Shown here: one piece after another, positions 35,183-43,004 of the stretch | Position numbering within the stretch: the first letter of the stretch is position 1 | Layout of the letters: each line of letters opens with the position of its first letter | Origin: Mesoflavibacter sp037029465 | GTDB taxonomy: Bacteria > Bacteroidota > Bacteroidia > Flavobacteriales > Flavobacteriaceae | Length of the DNA stretch: 64,000 nt | Assembly (NCBI RefSeq): GCF_037029465.1 | Contig: NZ_JAYMEM010000018.1 | Location: 35,448-99,447, forward strand | Reading direction: 5' to 3' | The notes under the pieces: generated by a model | What the model saw: the letters and a program-made list of their open reading frames with translations, nothing else | Told to the model about the DNA's origin: nothing | The model's database searches: none | Made by a program: the position numbers and the translations under genes

Positions 35183-35533
35183 ATGCATAAAAGCTATGTT
35201 ACTGTAAAGCAAGTAGAATTAAAAAACAACTGTCCAGAATGTTACAGCAATTCTGGATTACAACTTACTTTTAAACAAGAGTTTTTAGAAACAACACTTC
35301 ACAAAACTTTGACTCAAAAAATAAGTCATAGTCTATATTGTAATACTTGTGAAACTGAAATTTTTCCAATACAATGGACAGATGATATTGAGCGTGTTTA
35401 CGATTATCAATTAAAAGCTTTTACACCAAAAAAAAGCTACTTAAAACTAAAACCATTGGCGTTGATTTTAATTTTAGTATCTATAGTTTTAATTGCTGCT
35501 TTAGTTACGTTTTTAATTAGCTCCTACAGGTAA
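35183..35533 (+). CDS. zinc-ribbon membrane protein of unknown function
   Basis: A 116-residue protein with NNCPECYSNSG and YCNTCETEIFP, two CxxC pairs that should bind one zinc (residues about 16-19 and 54-57), and a single membrane helix at the C-terminus (about 92-112). I do not recognise a named family. It is translationally close to the histidine kinase (2-base gap), which suggests a joint role. Its last 10 bases overlap the end of the convergent HIT gene. Confidence 0.7.
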   Translation: MHKSYVTVKQVELKNNCPECYSNSGLQLTFKQEFLETTLHKTLTQKISHSLYCNTCETEIFPIQWTDDIERVYDYQLKAFTPKKSYLKLKPLALILILVSIVLIAALVTFLISSYR

Positions 35534-35913
35534 GATTGTATTGCTTTTGCAGTTGCTTCAAAATCTTCTTTAGTAAGTGTTTCTTTGCTGATAAAGCGAG
35601 CGTCTTCCATACTATTTAAAGGAATTAAATGTACATGCACATGTGGCACTTCTAGACCAATTACGCTTACACCAACACGTTTGCATGGTATTGCTTTTTC
35701 TATAGCTATAGCTACTTTTCTAGAAAATTGCATTAAGCCAGTATACGTAGCTTCATCTAAATCAAAGATTTTATCAACTTCTTTTTTTGGTATACAAAGT
35801 GTATGTCCTTTGGCGTTAGGGTTGATATCTAAAAAGGCGAAAAAATCTTCTGTTTCTGCGATTTTGTAGCAAGGAATTTCACCATTTATAATTTTTGTAA
35901 ATATTGAAGCCAT
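35524..35913 (-). CDS. HIT family hydrolase
   Basis: A 129-residue histidine-triad nucleotide hydrolase. MASIFTKIINGEIPCYKI and INPNAKGHTLCIPKKEVD are typical, and HVHVHLIP near residue 100 is the catalytic triad. Members cleave AMP-lysine or other phosphoramidates and dinucleoside polyphosphates. The ATG at 35913 is chosen over a start 18 codons upstream, whose extension overlaps the greA terminator region. Just downstream of greA on the same strand. Confidence 0.93.
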   Translation of the reverse strand: MASIFTKIINGEIPCYKIAETEDFFAFLDINPNAKGHTLCIPKKEVDKIFDLDEATYTGLMQFSRKVAIAIEKAIPCKRVGVSVIGLEVPHVHVHLIPLNSMEDARFISKETLTKEDFEATAKAIQSYL

Positions 35914-35944
35914 ATTGATTAATTTATGATTTAAATATAAAAAA

Positions 35945-35988
35945 GATTCCTGCCAAACTGAAAACATTTTTCAGAATAAACAGGAATT
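35945..35988 (-). terminator. terminator after greA
   Basis: Outer arms ATTCCTG (35946-35952) and CAGGAAT (35981-35987) enclose inner arms CTGAAAA (35958-35964) and TTTTCAG (35968-35974). On the minus strand the hairpin is followed by CTTTTTT. Confidence 0.7.
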
Positions 35989-36001
35989 TTTATGTTTTTA
36001 A

Positions 36002-36021
36002 TTTCCGCGAAAGCGAAATAT
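36002..36021. repeat. family D hairpin repeat next to the greA stop
   Basis: The same 20 bases as 32578-32597, here 5 bases after the stop codon of greA (minus strand). Confidence 0.65.
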
Positions 36022-36026
36022 TATTT

Positions 36027-36500
36027 TTATCTAGAAATTTCGATAACATCAAATTTCATTACACCACTTGGCACTTGTATTTCGGCAACATCACCAACAG
36101 ATTTACCAAGCAAACCTTTACCAATTGGACTGTTTACAGAGATTTTTCCAGACGCTAGGTCTGCTTCACCATCTGCAACTAACGTGTAAACCATTTCCAT
36201 ACCATTGGTTTGGTTTTTAATTTTCACTTTAGATAATACTAATGCTTTTGATGTGTCTAATTGAGACTCGTCAATTATTCTGGCATTAGATAAGGTTTCT
36301 TCTAATTTAGAAATTTTCATTTCTAATAATCCTTGAGCTTCTTTAGCAGCATCATATTCTGCATTTTCACTTAAATCTCCTTTGTCTCTTGCATCTGCAA
36401 TTGCTTGTGATGCTTTTGGACGTTCTACATCTTTTAAGTGATTTAGCTCATCTCTTAATTTTTTTAATCCTTCGGCTGTATAATAAGATACTTTACTCAT
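36027..36500 (-). CDS. greA: transcription elongation factor GreA
   Basis: A 157-residue factor that rescues backtracked RNA polymerase by stimulating transcript cleavage. An N-terminal coiled coil with DARDKGDLSENAEYDAAKEAQ (the acidic tip that reaches the catalytic site) and a C-terminal FKBP-like domain with SPIGKGLLGKSVGD. Length is typical. Its promoter lies at 36585-36592, and two terminator-like hairpins occupy the leader between promoter and ATG. The terminator at 35945-35988 separates it from the HIT gene. Confidence 0.97.
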   Translation of the reverse strand: MSKVSYYTAEGLKKLRDELNHLKDVERPKASQAIADARDKGDLSENAEYDAAKEAQGLLEMKISKLEETLSNARIIDESQLDTSKALVLSKVKIKNQTNGMEMVYTLVADGEADLASGKISVNSPIGKGLLGKSVGDVAEIQVPSGVMKFDVIEISR

Positions 36501-36525
36501 AATTATTTCGTTTTAAATAAAAAGA

Positions 36526-36575
36526 CGCCGAAAAAAATTTCAGCGTAAAACGCAAAAATCTCGCATACACGAGAT
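36526..36575 (-). promoter_or_regulatory. greA leader with two terminator-like hairpins
   Basis: In transcript order: ATCTCG/CGAGAT (plus 36570-36575 and 36558-36563) followed by TTTTTG; then ACGCTGAA/TTCGGCGT (plus 36539-36546 and 36526-36533) followed by CTTTTT. Both precede the ATG at 36500. They could attenuate transcription and release a short RNA. Confidence 0.5.
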
Positions 36576-36584
36576 CTTGTTAAG

Positions 36585-36592
36585 CAAATATA
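36585..36592 (-). promoter_or_regulatory. TAnnTTTG promoter for greA
   Basis: TATATTTG on the minus strand, 84 bases before the greA ATG. Confidence 0.6.
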
Positions 36593-36623
36593 CAAAATAT
36601 TTATTTTACACTACTTATTGTTG

Positions 36624-36631
36624 TAAATTTG
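36624..36631 (+). promoter_or_regulatory. TAnnTTTG promoter for the Rieske-like lipoprotein gene
   Basis: TAAATTTG, 28 bases before the ATG at 36660; divergent from the greA promoter 31 bases away. Confidence 0.6.
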
Positions 36632-36659
36632 TACAAAAATCAGACTTATAATTTAGAAT

Positions 36660-37103
36660 ATGAAAATCAAGTTATTAACCCTATTATCTTTAGTTATTAT
36701 TTGTATTTCTTGTCAAAAAAATGATGATGATAACAACAATAATTATATCCCAAATATTGCTTTTGATACGCAAAACTCAATAGATACTTCTTTACCGCAA
36801 TATAACGACTTACAGTTTGCAGGTAACCACTTAGTTTTAAACGCTTTTGGTTATAATGCTATTGTTATTTATAATGTTGGTAATGGCAATTATGTCTCTT
36901 TTGAATTAACAGATCCAAACCATGCGCCTTCTGATTGTTCTAGATTAAGTGTTGAAGGTATTACTGCAACTTGCAATTGTGATGATGGAAACAGCTATAA
37001 CATAGTTACCGGAGCGCCTTTTGATGGCACTAATGGCAACTTTAGTTTAAAACCTTATTTTGTTGAAGTAAATGGTAGCGTAATACGTGTTTATAACAAT
37101 TAA
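36660..37103 (+). CDS. small lipoprotein with a Rieske-like, probably cluster-free fold
   Basis: A 147-residue protein with a lipoprotein signal (lipobox VIICISC, Cys18) and an Asn/Asp-rich spacer. The rest contains DPNHAPSDCSRLSVEG and ATCNCDDGNSYNIVTGAPFDG, which has the strand-turn spacing of a Rieske domain but lacks the C-x-H...C-x2-H ligands; only cysteines remain. I recall such lipoproteins in flavobacteria as hypothetical proteins. The Rieske link is inferred from spacing only. Own promoter; ends at a bidirectional terminator. Confidence 0.6.
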   Translation: MKIKLLTLLSLVIICISCQKNDDDNNNNYIPNIAFDTQNSIDTSLPQYNDLQFAGNHLVLNAFGYNAIVIYNVGNGNYVSFELTDPNHAPSDCSRLSVEGITATCNCDDGNSYNIVTGAPFDGTNGNFSLKPYFVEVNGSVIRVYNN

Positions 37104-37120
37104 AAAAAGTATTTATAAAT

Positions 37121-37153
37121 AAAAAAAGCACCTTTTTTAAGGTGCTTTTTTTT
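37121..37153. terminator. bidirectional terminator
   Basis: AAAGCACCTT / AAGGTGCTTT with A7 and T8 flanks, between the convergent lipoprotein and TonB receptor genes. Confidence 0.85.
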
Positions 37154-37168
37154 GTAATTAATTACTAA

Positions 37169-39298
37169 TTAAAATTTTAAAGTCATTCCTAACAAAAAGT
37201 TTATTGTTGCTTGTGGATAGTATCCTGCATAATCTAAAGTTGTTGTTTGACCAGGTACTGACCAAGTATCATCATATGTACCGTAATATCCATTTGAAAC
37301 ATACTTTTTATTAAACACATTATTTACTAAACCAGAAAAAATTATTGACTTAAATAGTTTATTTGGTTTAATTTGATAATTAACGTTTAAATCATTTACA
37401 AAATAACTTTCTAAAATAGAAGCTTCGTTATCTGTGTTACCCATATATTGTTCACCAACATATTTACTTAAAAATGAAATTTGTAAATTTTTATTAGGCA
37501 TAAAATTAATAGCGTTACCAATAACTAACTCTGGAGAAAAAGAGATATTTGTATTGCCAAGATTTACAAATTCTCCATCTAATGATGTTGTAAAATCTTG
37601 ATTTTTATTTTGGCTCACTGCTATGTTTAAAGAAGTACTAAACATTTTACTAAAAGCAATATTAGCATCAACTTCTAAGCCTAATCTATAACTTTCTCCA
37701 CTAGTAGCTCTTATAGGACTACCAACATCATCTAATTCGCCCGTTAGCACTAACTGGTTTTGATAAAACATGTAGTATAAGTTAGTATTTACATTAACTT
37801 TATTATTTGCATAACGCCAACCTAACTCTATATCATTTAAAGTCTCATTGTCTGTTACACCAGCTTTAAAGTCGTCACGATTTGGCTCACGATTAGCTCT
37901 TGCATAAGATACGTAGTAGCTATTTTTTTCTGAAGATTTATAGGTTAATCCTAATTTAGGATTGAAAAAACTAAAATCTGCATCGGTAACAAATTCATTT
38001 AGATCTGAATTTATACCATTGGTTTTATAGCTTACAAAGCGTCCTTGTAAATCTACAAATCCTGTAAATTTAGGTGCTAGTTTAAATGTAGCTTTAGAGA
38101 ATACACTAAAGTCGTTTTTTGTAGCATCACCATCATAGTAACGATCTCTAATTTGTGTGTTTGGTGCTAAATCGCTTCCCCAAATTACTTCACCAAAATG
38201 ATCATTTGTAAAACTGCTATATGAGATACCAGAGATAACCTCTAAAGCATCTTTTTTGTAAACTACATTGGCATTAAGTACATAAAAATCGCTATCTAAC
38301 CAACGACGTACAATAACATCTGAGTCGTCTTCTATTAAATTAGAAAAATCTGCTGCAGCTTCTTCTTCTTTATATTGCTCAAAGTATCCTTTCCCTTTTG
38401 TATAGTTTAATCCCAGGTTTGTTGACCAATTATTATTGTAGCGTTGGTTCCAGTGTAATTGATAATGATCTTGCCAGTAATTATCTGTTTCGTTATCATA
38501 AGTATATGGATTTTGACGACGATCTTCTTCTAACTCTTCTTTAGTTAAACCGTACCATGCTTGATAAGTTCTTTCTACATTACCAAAAGTTAAGGCTTTA
38601 ATTAAGGTATTTTCGTCTTTATAAATTCCTTGTAAAAAGTAAGATTTTAAATCGGTAAAAGCTCTATCTATATATCCATCTGAATCTATTTTTGATAACC
38701 TTCCTGAGAATTCAAAATGATCATTTAATAATCCTGTACTTAATTTTACTGTATGTTTTCTTGTATTGTAACTACCAAAACTGTTTGATATTTCGGCATA
38801 AGCTTCTTCAGAAAACACATCGGTTAACAAGTTTAAACTTGCTCCAAACGCTCCAGAACCATTGGTAGATGTACCAACACCACGTTGTAACTGAATGCTT
38901 TCTGTTGATGATGCTATATCACCTAAATTAACCCAAAAAGTACCTTGACTTTCTGGATCATTATAAGGTATCCCGTTAATAGTTACATTAACACGTGTTG
39001 CATCTGTACCACGTACTCTAATACCAGTATATCCTATACCTGCTCCAGCATCACTTGTAGTAACAACAGACGGTAAATAATTAAGTAATATAGGTACATC
39101 TTGACCCAAGTTACGCTTTTGGATTTCTGCTTTAGAAACATTACTGTGCGTGATTGGCGAGTCTGCATCTACACGTACTGCTTTTACTAAAACTTCGTCT
39201 AATTGTTGGGTTTTTGTTGTGTCTTGTTGCTTTTCTTGTTGCGCATTAACACTGACTGATAACACTAAAAGTGTTAAAAAAAGAAATAAATTTTTCAT
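37169..39298 (-). CDS. TonB-dependent receptor under TPP riboswitch (thiamine uptake)
   Basis: A 709-residue outer-membrane receptor: signal peptide ending VNAQ, no carboxypeptidase-like extension, plug domain with NYLPSVVTTSDAGAGIGYTGIRVRGTDATRVNV (about 86-120) and LQRGVGTSTNGSGAFGAS, and a barrel ending GMTLKF. A TPP riboswitch in its leader indicates import of thiamine, its phosphates or a precursor (known in Bacteroidota as thiamine-regulated outer-membrane receptors). A thiamine-type transporter, kinase and binding protein lie in the next operon upstream on the same strand (39632-43003). Confidence 0.93.
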   Translation of the reverse strand: MKNLFLFLTLLVLSVSVNAQQEKQQDTTKTQQLDEVLVKAVRVDADSPITHSNVSKAEIQKRNLGQDVPILLNYLPSVVTTSDAGAGIGYTGIRVRGTDATRVNVTINGIPYNDPESQGTFWVNLGDIASSTESIQLQRGVGTSTNGSGAFGASLNLLTDVFSEEAYAEISNSFGSYNTRKHTVKLSTGLLNDHFEFSGRLSKIDSDGYIDRAFTDLKSYFLQGIYKDENTLIKALTFGNVERTYQAWYGLTKEELEEDRRQNPYTYDNETDNYWQDHYQLHWNQRYNNNWSTNLGLNYTKGKGYFEQYKEEEAAADFSNLIEDDSDVIVRRWLDSDFYVLNANVVYKKDALEVISGISYSSFTNDHFGEVIWGSDLAPNTQIRDRYYDGDATKNDFSVFSKATFKLAPKFTGFVDLQGRFVSYKTNGINSDLNEFVTDADFSFFNPKLGLTYKSSEKNSYYVSYARANREPNRDDFKAGVTDNETLNDIELGWRYANNKVNVNTNLYYMFYQNQLVLTGELDDVGSPIRATSGESYRLGLEVDANIAFSKMFSTSLNIAVSQNKNQDFTTSLDGEFVNLGNTNISFSPELVIGNAINFMPNKNLQISFLSKYVGEQYMGNTDNEASILESYFVNDLNVNYQIKPNKLFKSIIFSGLVNNVFNKKYVSNGYYGTYDDTWSVPGQTTTLDYAGYYPQATINFLLGMTLKF

Positions 39299-39300
39299 TA

Positions 39301-39321
39301 CGATTATGAAATTTATAATCG
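39301..39321 (-). promoter_or_regulatory. hairpin directly before the receptor start codon
   Basis: CGATTAT (39301-39307) and ATAATCG (39315-39321) form a perfect 7-bp stem ending 2 bases before the ATG; a candidate expression platform for translation control. Confidence 0.45.
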
Positions 39322-39411
39322 AATAAAAAGAGGTAATTATTCTTTACTATTAATAATTAATTTGTTGAATGTTAATCATACGTTTTTACTTGTAAGATTG
39401 TCCATTCTTTG

Positions 39412-39509
39412 TCCCTAAACAGCATTACCTGTTCTAGGTTCGTTGGGTATGATCTCAGCCTGTATGATTTAAGTTTAACTAGTATATCTTAAATCAAAAA
39501 AGCACCCCT
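39412..39509 (-). promoter_or_regulatory. TPP riboswitch (THI element)
   Basis: Read on the minus strand: GGGGTGC, then a variable stem, GGCTGAGA, ATACCC, GAACCTAGAACAGG, TAATGCTGT and AGGGA, in the order and spacing of the thiamine pyrophosphate aptamer. It starts 16 bases after the promoter element and lies 114 bases before the receptor ATG. The gap 39299-39631 holds only this leader and its promoter. Confidence 0.93.
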
Positions 39510-39524
39510 TTTTTGAGAACGGCG

Positions 39525-39532
39525 CAAAGATA
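39525..39532 (-). promoter_or_regulatory. TAnnTTTG promoter for the riboswitch transcript
   Basis: TATCTTTG on the minus strand, directly upstream of the TPP aptamer. Confidence 0.7.
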
Positions 39533-39631
39533 AATAGGTTTTTTGAAATAAAAATAAGAATTCTAACTTTTATAAAATTAATTTAAAAATAGCCGAAAAT
39601 AAAATTGTTTTTTTTTTAAAATAATATCAAA

Positions 39632-40039
39632 CTAATCAATGTTAGGTTTACGTCTATTTACTTTCTTTTCGGATTGTATTTTTTTGTTTTTTAGTCGCTT
39701 TTTAATAACTGACTTTGGCACTTTTGTAGGTTTTCTTTCTGCTTTAACCTCTAGTGCTGCTTCTAAGATCGAAAATGCTCTACTTATTGCAATTCGTTTA
39801 TTTTTAAGTTGACTACGAGTTTCTCCGCATTGTAGAATTAAAACGTGCTCTTTAGTTAACCTATTAGATAGTTTTTCTGTTATTATTGCTTTTTGATCTT
39901 CAGTTAATACCGAAGAATCTGACACAGAAAAACTCAATTCAATTTTTGTGGCTACTTTGTTTACGTGTTGTCCTCCACTACCTGAGCTACGAATGGCTTT
40001 AAAATTAAACTCTCTTTCTAATTCTTGATAAGGCAACAT
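39632..40039 (-). CDS. arfB: alternative ribosome-rescue factor ArfB
   Basis: A 135-residue peptidyl-tRNA hydrolase of the release-factor type (YaeJ/ArfB). RSSGSGGQHVNKVATKIEL has the catalytic GGQ. The C-terminal 35 residues are rich in Lys and Arg, as in ArfB, where this tail enters the empty mRNA channel of stalled ribosomes. It shares one base with the DUF4301 stop (TAATG overlap) and ends the operon. Confidence 0.93.
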   Translation of the reverse strand: MLPYQELEREFNFKAIRSSGSGGQHVNKVATKIELSFSVSDSSVLTEDQKAIITEKLSNRLTKEHVLILQCGETRSQLKNKRIAISRAFSILEAALEVKAERKPTKVPKSVIKKRLKNKKIQSEKKVNRRKPNID

Positions 40040-41592
40040 TAGTCTACTTGATGAGATGATTTAAGCAAATCGTTTACCGTTTTTACTGGGTTAAATGTTG
40101 CTAATGGTACTTCTACAAAAATAGTATTCCAGTTAGACATACTACCATTCCAAAGTCCTGGTAATTCTAATGCTTTTATACTTTTACCGTTAACGGTTTT
40201 TTCTGTTATAAAAGCTGCTTTGGCGTCTAAATATTGTTGTAAATCGTATGTCTCTCCTTTGTAGTTTTTTATACAACAAACAATATCTACGGGATTAAAA
40301 TGAGTTGCTTTTTTTAGAATTTTTTTCTGGGATTTTGCTTTAGTATCTATTTGAGCTGTTTCTACAATTTGAAGTGAAATATTAGCTGATTCATCTTTTA
40401 CCCAAAATGGTCCTCCGCCAGGTTCACCTTCGTTTTTCACTATTCCACAAACTCTAATTGGACGATTTAATTTTTTCTGTAGATATTCTACTTGGTATTT
40501 TTTAGCATACTTTTCAAATTCAGCAGAAATAACAACATTAAGTTTGTTTTGTAAAAAGTTGGCAATCTCTATTAACTCCTGTTCGCTTAGTTCTTTTTCG
40601 TCTAAAGCTTTAGCGTATTCAAAAGCTTTGTTTTTTGCTTCTAACAGTAATCCTGCAAGGACTTTTTTCTGCTTACCAACTTCATCTTTATATTTTGAAA
40701 CTACTACATTATCTATGTTTTTTATAAAAATAACATCGGCATCCAATTCATTTAAATTGTTTAATAACGCACCATGACCAGATGGTCTAAAGTATAAATC
40801 TTTAGATTTTGTTCTAACAATTTCGTCTTTACTGTTTACCGCAATCGTATCTGTAGATTGTTTTTGAAATGAAAACGAAATATCAAATGTAGTTTCTGTT
40901 TTTGCCTCTACTTTGTCTTTGATCTTTTCAAATTCTTCTTCAAAAAGTTCTAAATGTTTATCTGAAATTGTGAAATGAACCTTTGCTTTTTTATTTGATG
41001 AAGCGTATTGCGCAGCTTCATATAAATGCTCTTCAAACGCAGTTGCTGTATGATCTTGATATTTATGAAATGGTAATAAACCTTTAGGATAAAAACTGTA
41101 ATTAAGCTGATTTTCTTCCAACAAAGCTTTAACAAATTCTATACGTTGTTCTTCTAAAGTTAATTGTGAGTAATGTGGTTTTGTATTTTTTAAATGCTGA
41201 ATAACATCGTTATAAAACGGCAACTTTTCTAAACCGATAAAAAATAACGAAATGTCTAATGCTTTTTTACGGTTGATGTATGCATTGATACTTTCGTCTT
41301 TAGATTGATAAGATTTTAAAAACTGAAATAAGAATTTAAACATGCGTGTTGCTGCACCAGAAGCAGGCACAAACTTGACAATGTCTATATTTTCTTTAGA
41401 TGAATCATATAATGAAATGAATTGATCTTTTTCTGCATCATTTAGCTTCAAAATCCCATCATCTACAGTTGCTGCACGTTTTAAATTGATAAACGGTAAT
41501 CCTGTCTTAAATATCTCAACTTGCTGTTCTATTTTTTTTACAGAAATTCCTTTTTTATCTAATAAATTTTGGTCTTTAGTGCTTAACTTCAT
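40039..41592 (-). CDS. DUF4301 family protein
   Basis: A 517-residue protein of the Bacteroidota family DUF4301. IVKFVPASGAATRMFKFL near residue 80 and FRPSGHGALLNNLNELDADVIFIKNIDN near 270 resemble the active-site loops of sugar-nucleotide transferases, while RVCGIVKNEGEPGGGPFWVKD lies in the C-terminal third; the nucleotidyltransferase link is inferred from these loops. Overlaps the upstream kinase gene by 17 bases and arfB by 1 base, so it belongs to the same operon. Function unknown. Confidence 0.85.
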   Translation of the reverse strand: MKLSTKDQNLLDKKGISVKKIEQQVEIFKTGLPFINLKRAATVDDGILKLNDAEKDQFISLYDSSKENIDIVKFVPASGAATRMFKFLFQFLKSYQSKDESINAYINRKKALDISLFFIGLEKLPFYNDVIQHLKNTKPHYSQLTLEEQRIEFVKALLEENQLNYSFYPKGLLPFHKYQDHTATAFEEHLYEAAQYASSNKKAKVHFTISDKHLELFEEEFEKIKDKVEAKTETTFDISFSFQKQSTDTIAVNSKDEIVRTKSKDLYFRPSGHGALLNNLNELDADVIFIKNIDNVVVSKYKDEVGKQKKVLAGLLLEAKNKAFEYAKALDEKELSEQELIEIANFLQNKLNVVISAEFEKYAKKYQVEYLQKKLNRPIRVCGIVKNEGEPGGGPFWVKDESANISLQIVETAQIDTKAKSQKKILKKATHFNPVDIVCCIKNYKGETYDLQQYLDAKAAFITEKTVNGKSIKALELPGLWNGSMSNWNTIFVEVPLATFNPVKTVNDLLKSSHQVD

Positions 41593-42166
41593 CTTTCTTT
41601 TCTCTTTGTTCTAATAGTTGATTAATATGCTTTGCAGCTAATGCTAACCGCATTTTTTTATCACCCTTTAATAAAACATATGGTTTGTTATATTTTATTA
41701 AAGCTGCTTCAAACGCTTCAAACATTTCTTGTCTTTCTTCTGGTTTATCTCTTAAATCATCTGCTTCCCAAGGTGTATCAATATACGTTAAAAAGTATAA
41801 ATCGTAGGTGTTTTTTAAGGCATATTTTTCTAATAATGGATCACATGTACCTGAATAATATTCTTCTGAATATACTTTAGTTTCTAATAAATCGGTATCG
41901 CAAATTAAAACTGAATCTGTTTTTTGGGCTAATGTGTTTTCTAATTGCATTTGACCAATAGCTATTGGCAAAAGGTCTTTAGGCTCGCAAGTTTTACGCT
42001 CGTTATTCCATTTATTTTGAAGATATTCGCGTGCATATTCTGGTACCCAAACAGAATTATAATATCGCGCTAATTGCCTAGAAAGTGTCGTTTTACCACT
42101 ACTTTCTGGTCCAAAAAGCACAACTTTTATACAATTGCTTGGTTGTTGTTTAAGAGCTTTTTCCAT
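41576..42166 (-). CDS. NadR-like P-loop kinase (AAA family)
   Basis: A 196-residue P-loop protein: VVLFGPESSGKTTLSRQLA (Walker A), WVPEYAREYL, and LICDTDLLETKVY (Walker B region). It matches the ribosylnicotinamide-kinase domain of NadR without the adenylyltransferase domain. Beside a PnuC/PnuT transporter and a thiamine-binding protein, it could phosphorylate thiamine or nicotinamide riboside to trap it after uptake (inference). It overlaps the transporter gene by 40 bases and DUF4301 by 17 bases. Confidence 0.85.
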   Translation of the reverse strand: MEKALKQQPSNCIKVVLFGPESSGKTTLSRQLARYYNSVWVPEYAREYLQNKWNNERKTCEPKDLLPIAIGQMQLENTLAQKTDSVLICDTDLLETKVYSEEYYSGTCDPLLEKYALKNTYDLYFLTYIDTPWEADDLRDKPEERQEMFEAFEAALIKYNKPYVLLKGDKKMRLALAAKHINQLLEQREKKDEVKH

Positions 42167-42759
42167 GCTAAATATCCATAAATTGCTATGACCGTAAATC
42201 CTAAATATTGAAAACTGGTAAACGTAAATCCTTTATAGAAATATAAAGGTACTGAAATGATATCTCCGATAATCCAAAAAATCCAATTTTCAATTTTTCT
42301 TTTTGCCATTAACCACATTCCTACAAAGAAAATTGCTGTAGTTAGCGCATCTAAATAAGCAACCCAACTTGTCCATTTTCCAAAAGTTTGATAAACTGCA
42401 AAGACAAAAACTAATGTTACAAAAAATATAGCAATACTAGCTTGTTTTTCTTTAATTGTTATGCATGAAATTGGTGTAACATGAGTTTGATCTACCTTTT
42501 TAGTCCAAAAATACCAACCGTAAACACTCATTATAAAATAGTAAGCGTTTATCATCATATCTCCTAAAAGTTCCCATTTCAGTAATAAATACACAAAAAT
42601 TATGGTACTAATCATACCCGTTGGAAACACAAGAAAATTGTTTTGTTTAGAATACCAAACTGATAAGAATCCAAAAATTACAGCAATGATTTCTAAAACA
42701 ATATCTACAGTATCGTAAGTTGCATATTGACCAAAAAAGAAATCAAAAATGTGGTTCAT
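42127..42759 (-). CDS. PnuC/PnuT family vitamin transporter (likely thiamine)
   Basis: A 210-residue inner-membrane protein with seven helices. GFLSVWYSKQNNFLVFPTGM, INAYYFIMSVYGWYFW and WIIGDIISVPLYFYKG are PnuC family hallmarks (the WxxW-type substrate box lies in SVYGWYFW). PnuC carries nicotinamide riboside; PnuT members carry thiamine. The adjoining thiamine-binding-like gene and the nearby TPP-controlled receptor favour thiamine, but nicotinamide riboside is not excluded, given the NadR-like kinase. Confidence 0.88.
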   Translation of the reverse strand: MNHIFDFFFGQYATYDTVDIVLEIIAVIFGFLSVWYSKQNNFLVFPTGMISTIIFVYLLLKWELLGDMMINAYYFIMSVYGWYFWTKKVDQTHVTPISCITIKEKQASIAIFFVTLVFVFAVYQTFGKWTSWVAYLDALTTAIFFVGMWLMAKRKIENWIFWIIGDIISVPLYFYKGFTFTSFQYLGFTVIAIYGYLAWKKLLNNNQAIV

Positions 42760-43003
42760 AATCGCTTCTGTTGGTTTTTACAACCTTCATAGTTAACACA
42801 CTAATATCTGCATTTTCAAAAGACGTTTTGATAGCTTGATTTAAAAAAGGCATTAGCGTATCAAAATCGCCAAATATTTGAGTGCTTAAAGGGTTTTCAA
42901 GCACTTTAAACTCAGAATTTCTTAGTGTTTTTATAAAATCTATAATGTGTGCCTCATAATCGTTTTGTAACGGAGACAAAGTTAAATCTACTGAAATTTG
43001 CAT
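42743..43003 (-). CDS. thiamine-binding protein (MTH1187/YkoF-like)
   Basis: An 86-residue protein of the Thiamine_BP (formerly DUF77) family: MQISVDLTLSPLQNDYEAHIIDFI with a ferredoxin-like fold, then LENPLSTQIFGDFDTL. Relatives MTH1187 and YkoF bind thiamine or its HMP part. One base separates it from the GGGP synthase gene, and it overlaps the transporter gene by 17 bases. It may buffer thiamine or HMP in the cytoplasm. Confidence 0.82.
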   Translation of the reverse strand: MQISVDLTLSPLQNDYEAHIIDFIKTLRNSEFKVLENPLSTQIFGDFDTLMPFLNQAIKTSFENADISVLTMKVVKTNRSDYEPHF

Positions 43004-43004
43004 A

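Noticed and set aside
41576..42166. Full-length NadR (nicotinamide-nucleotide adenylyltransferase)
   Set aside because: Only the kinase-type P-loop domain is present; there is no HxGH adenylyltransferase domain in the 196 residues.
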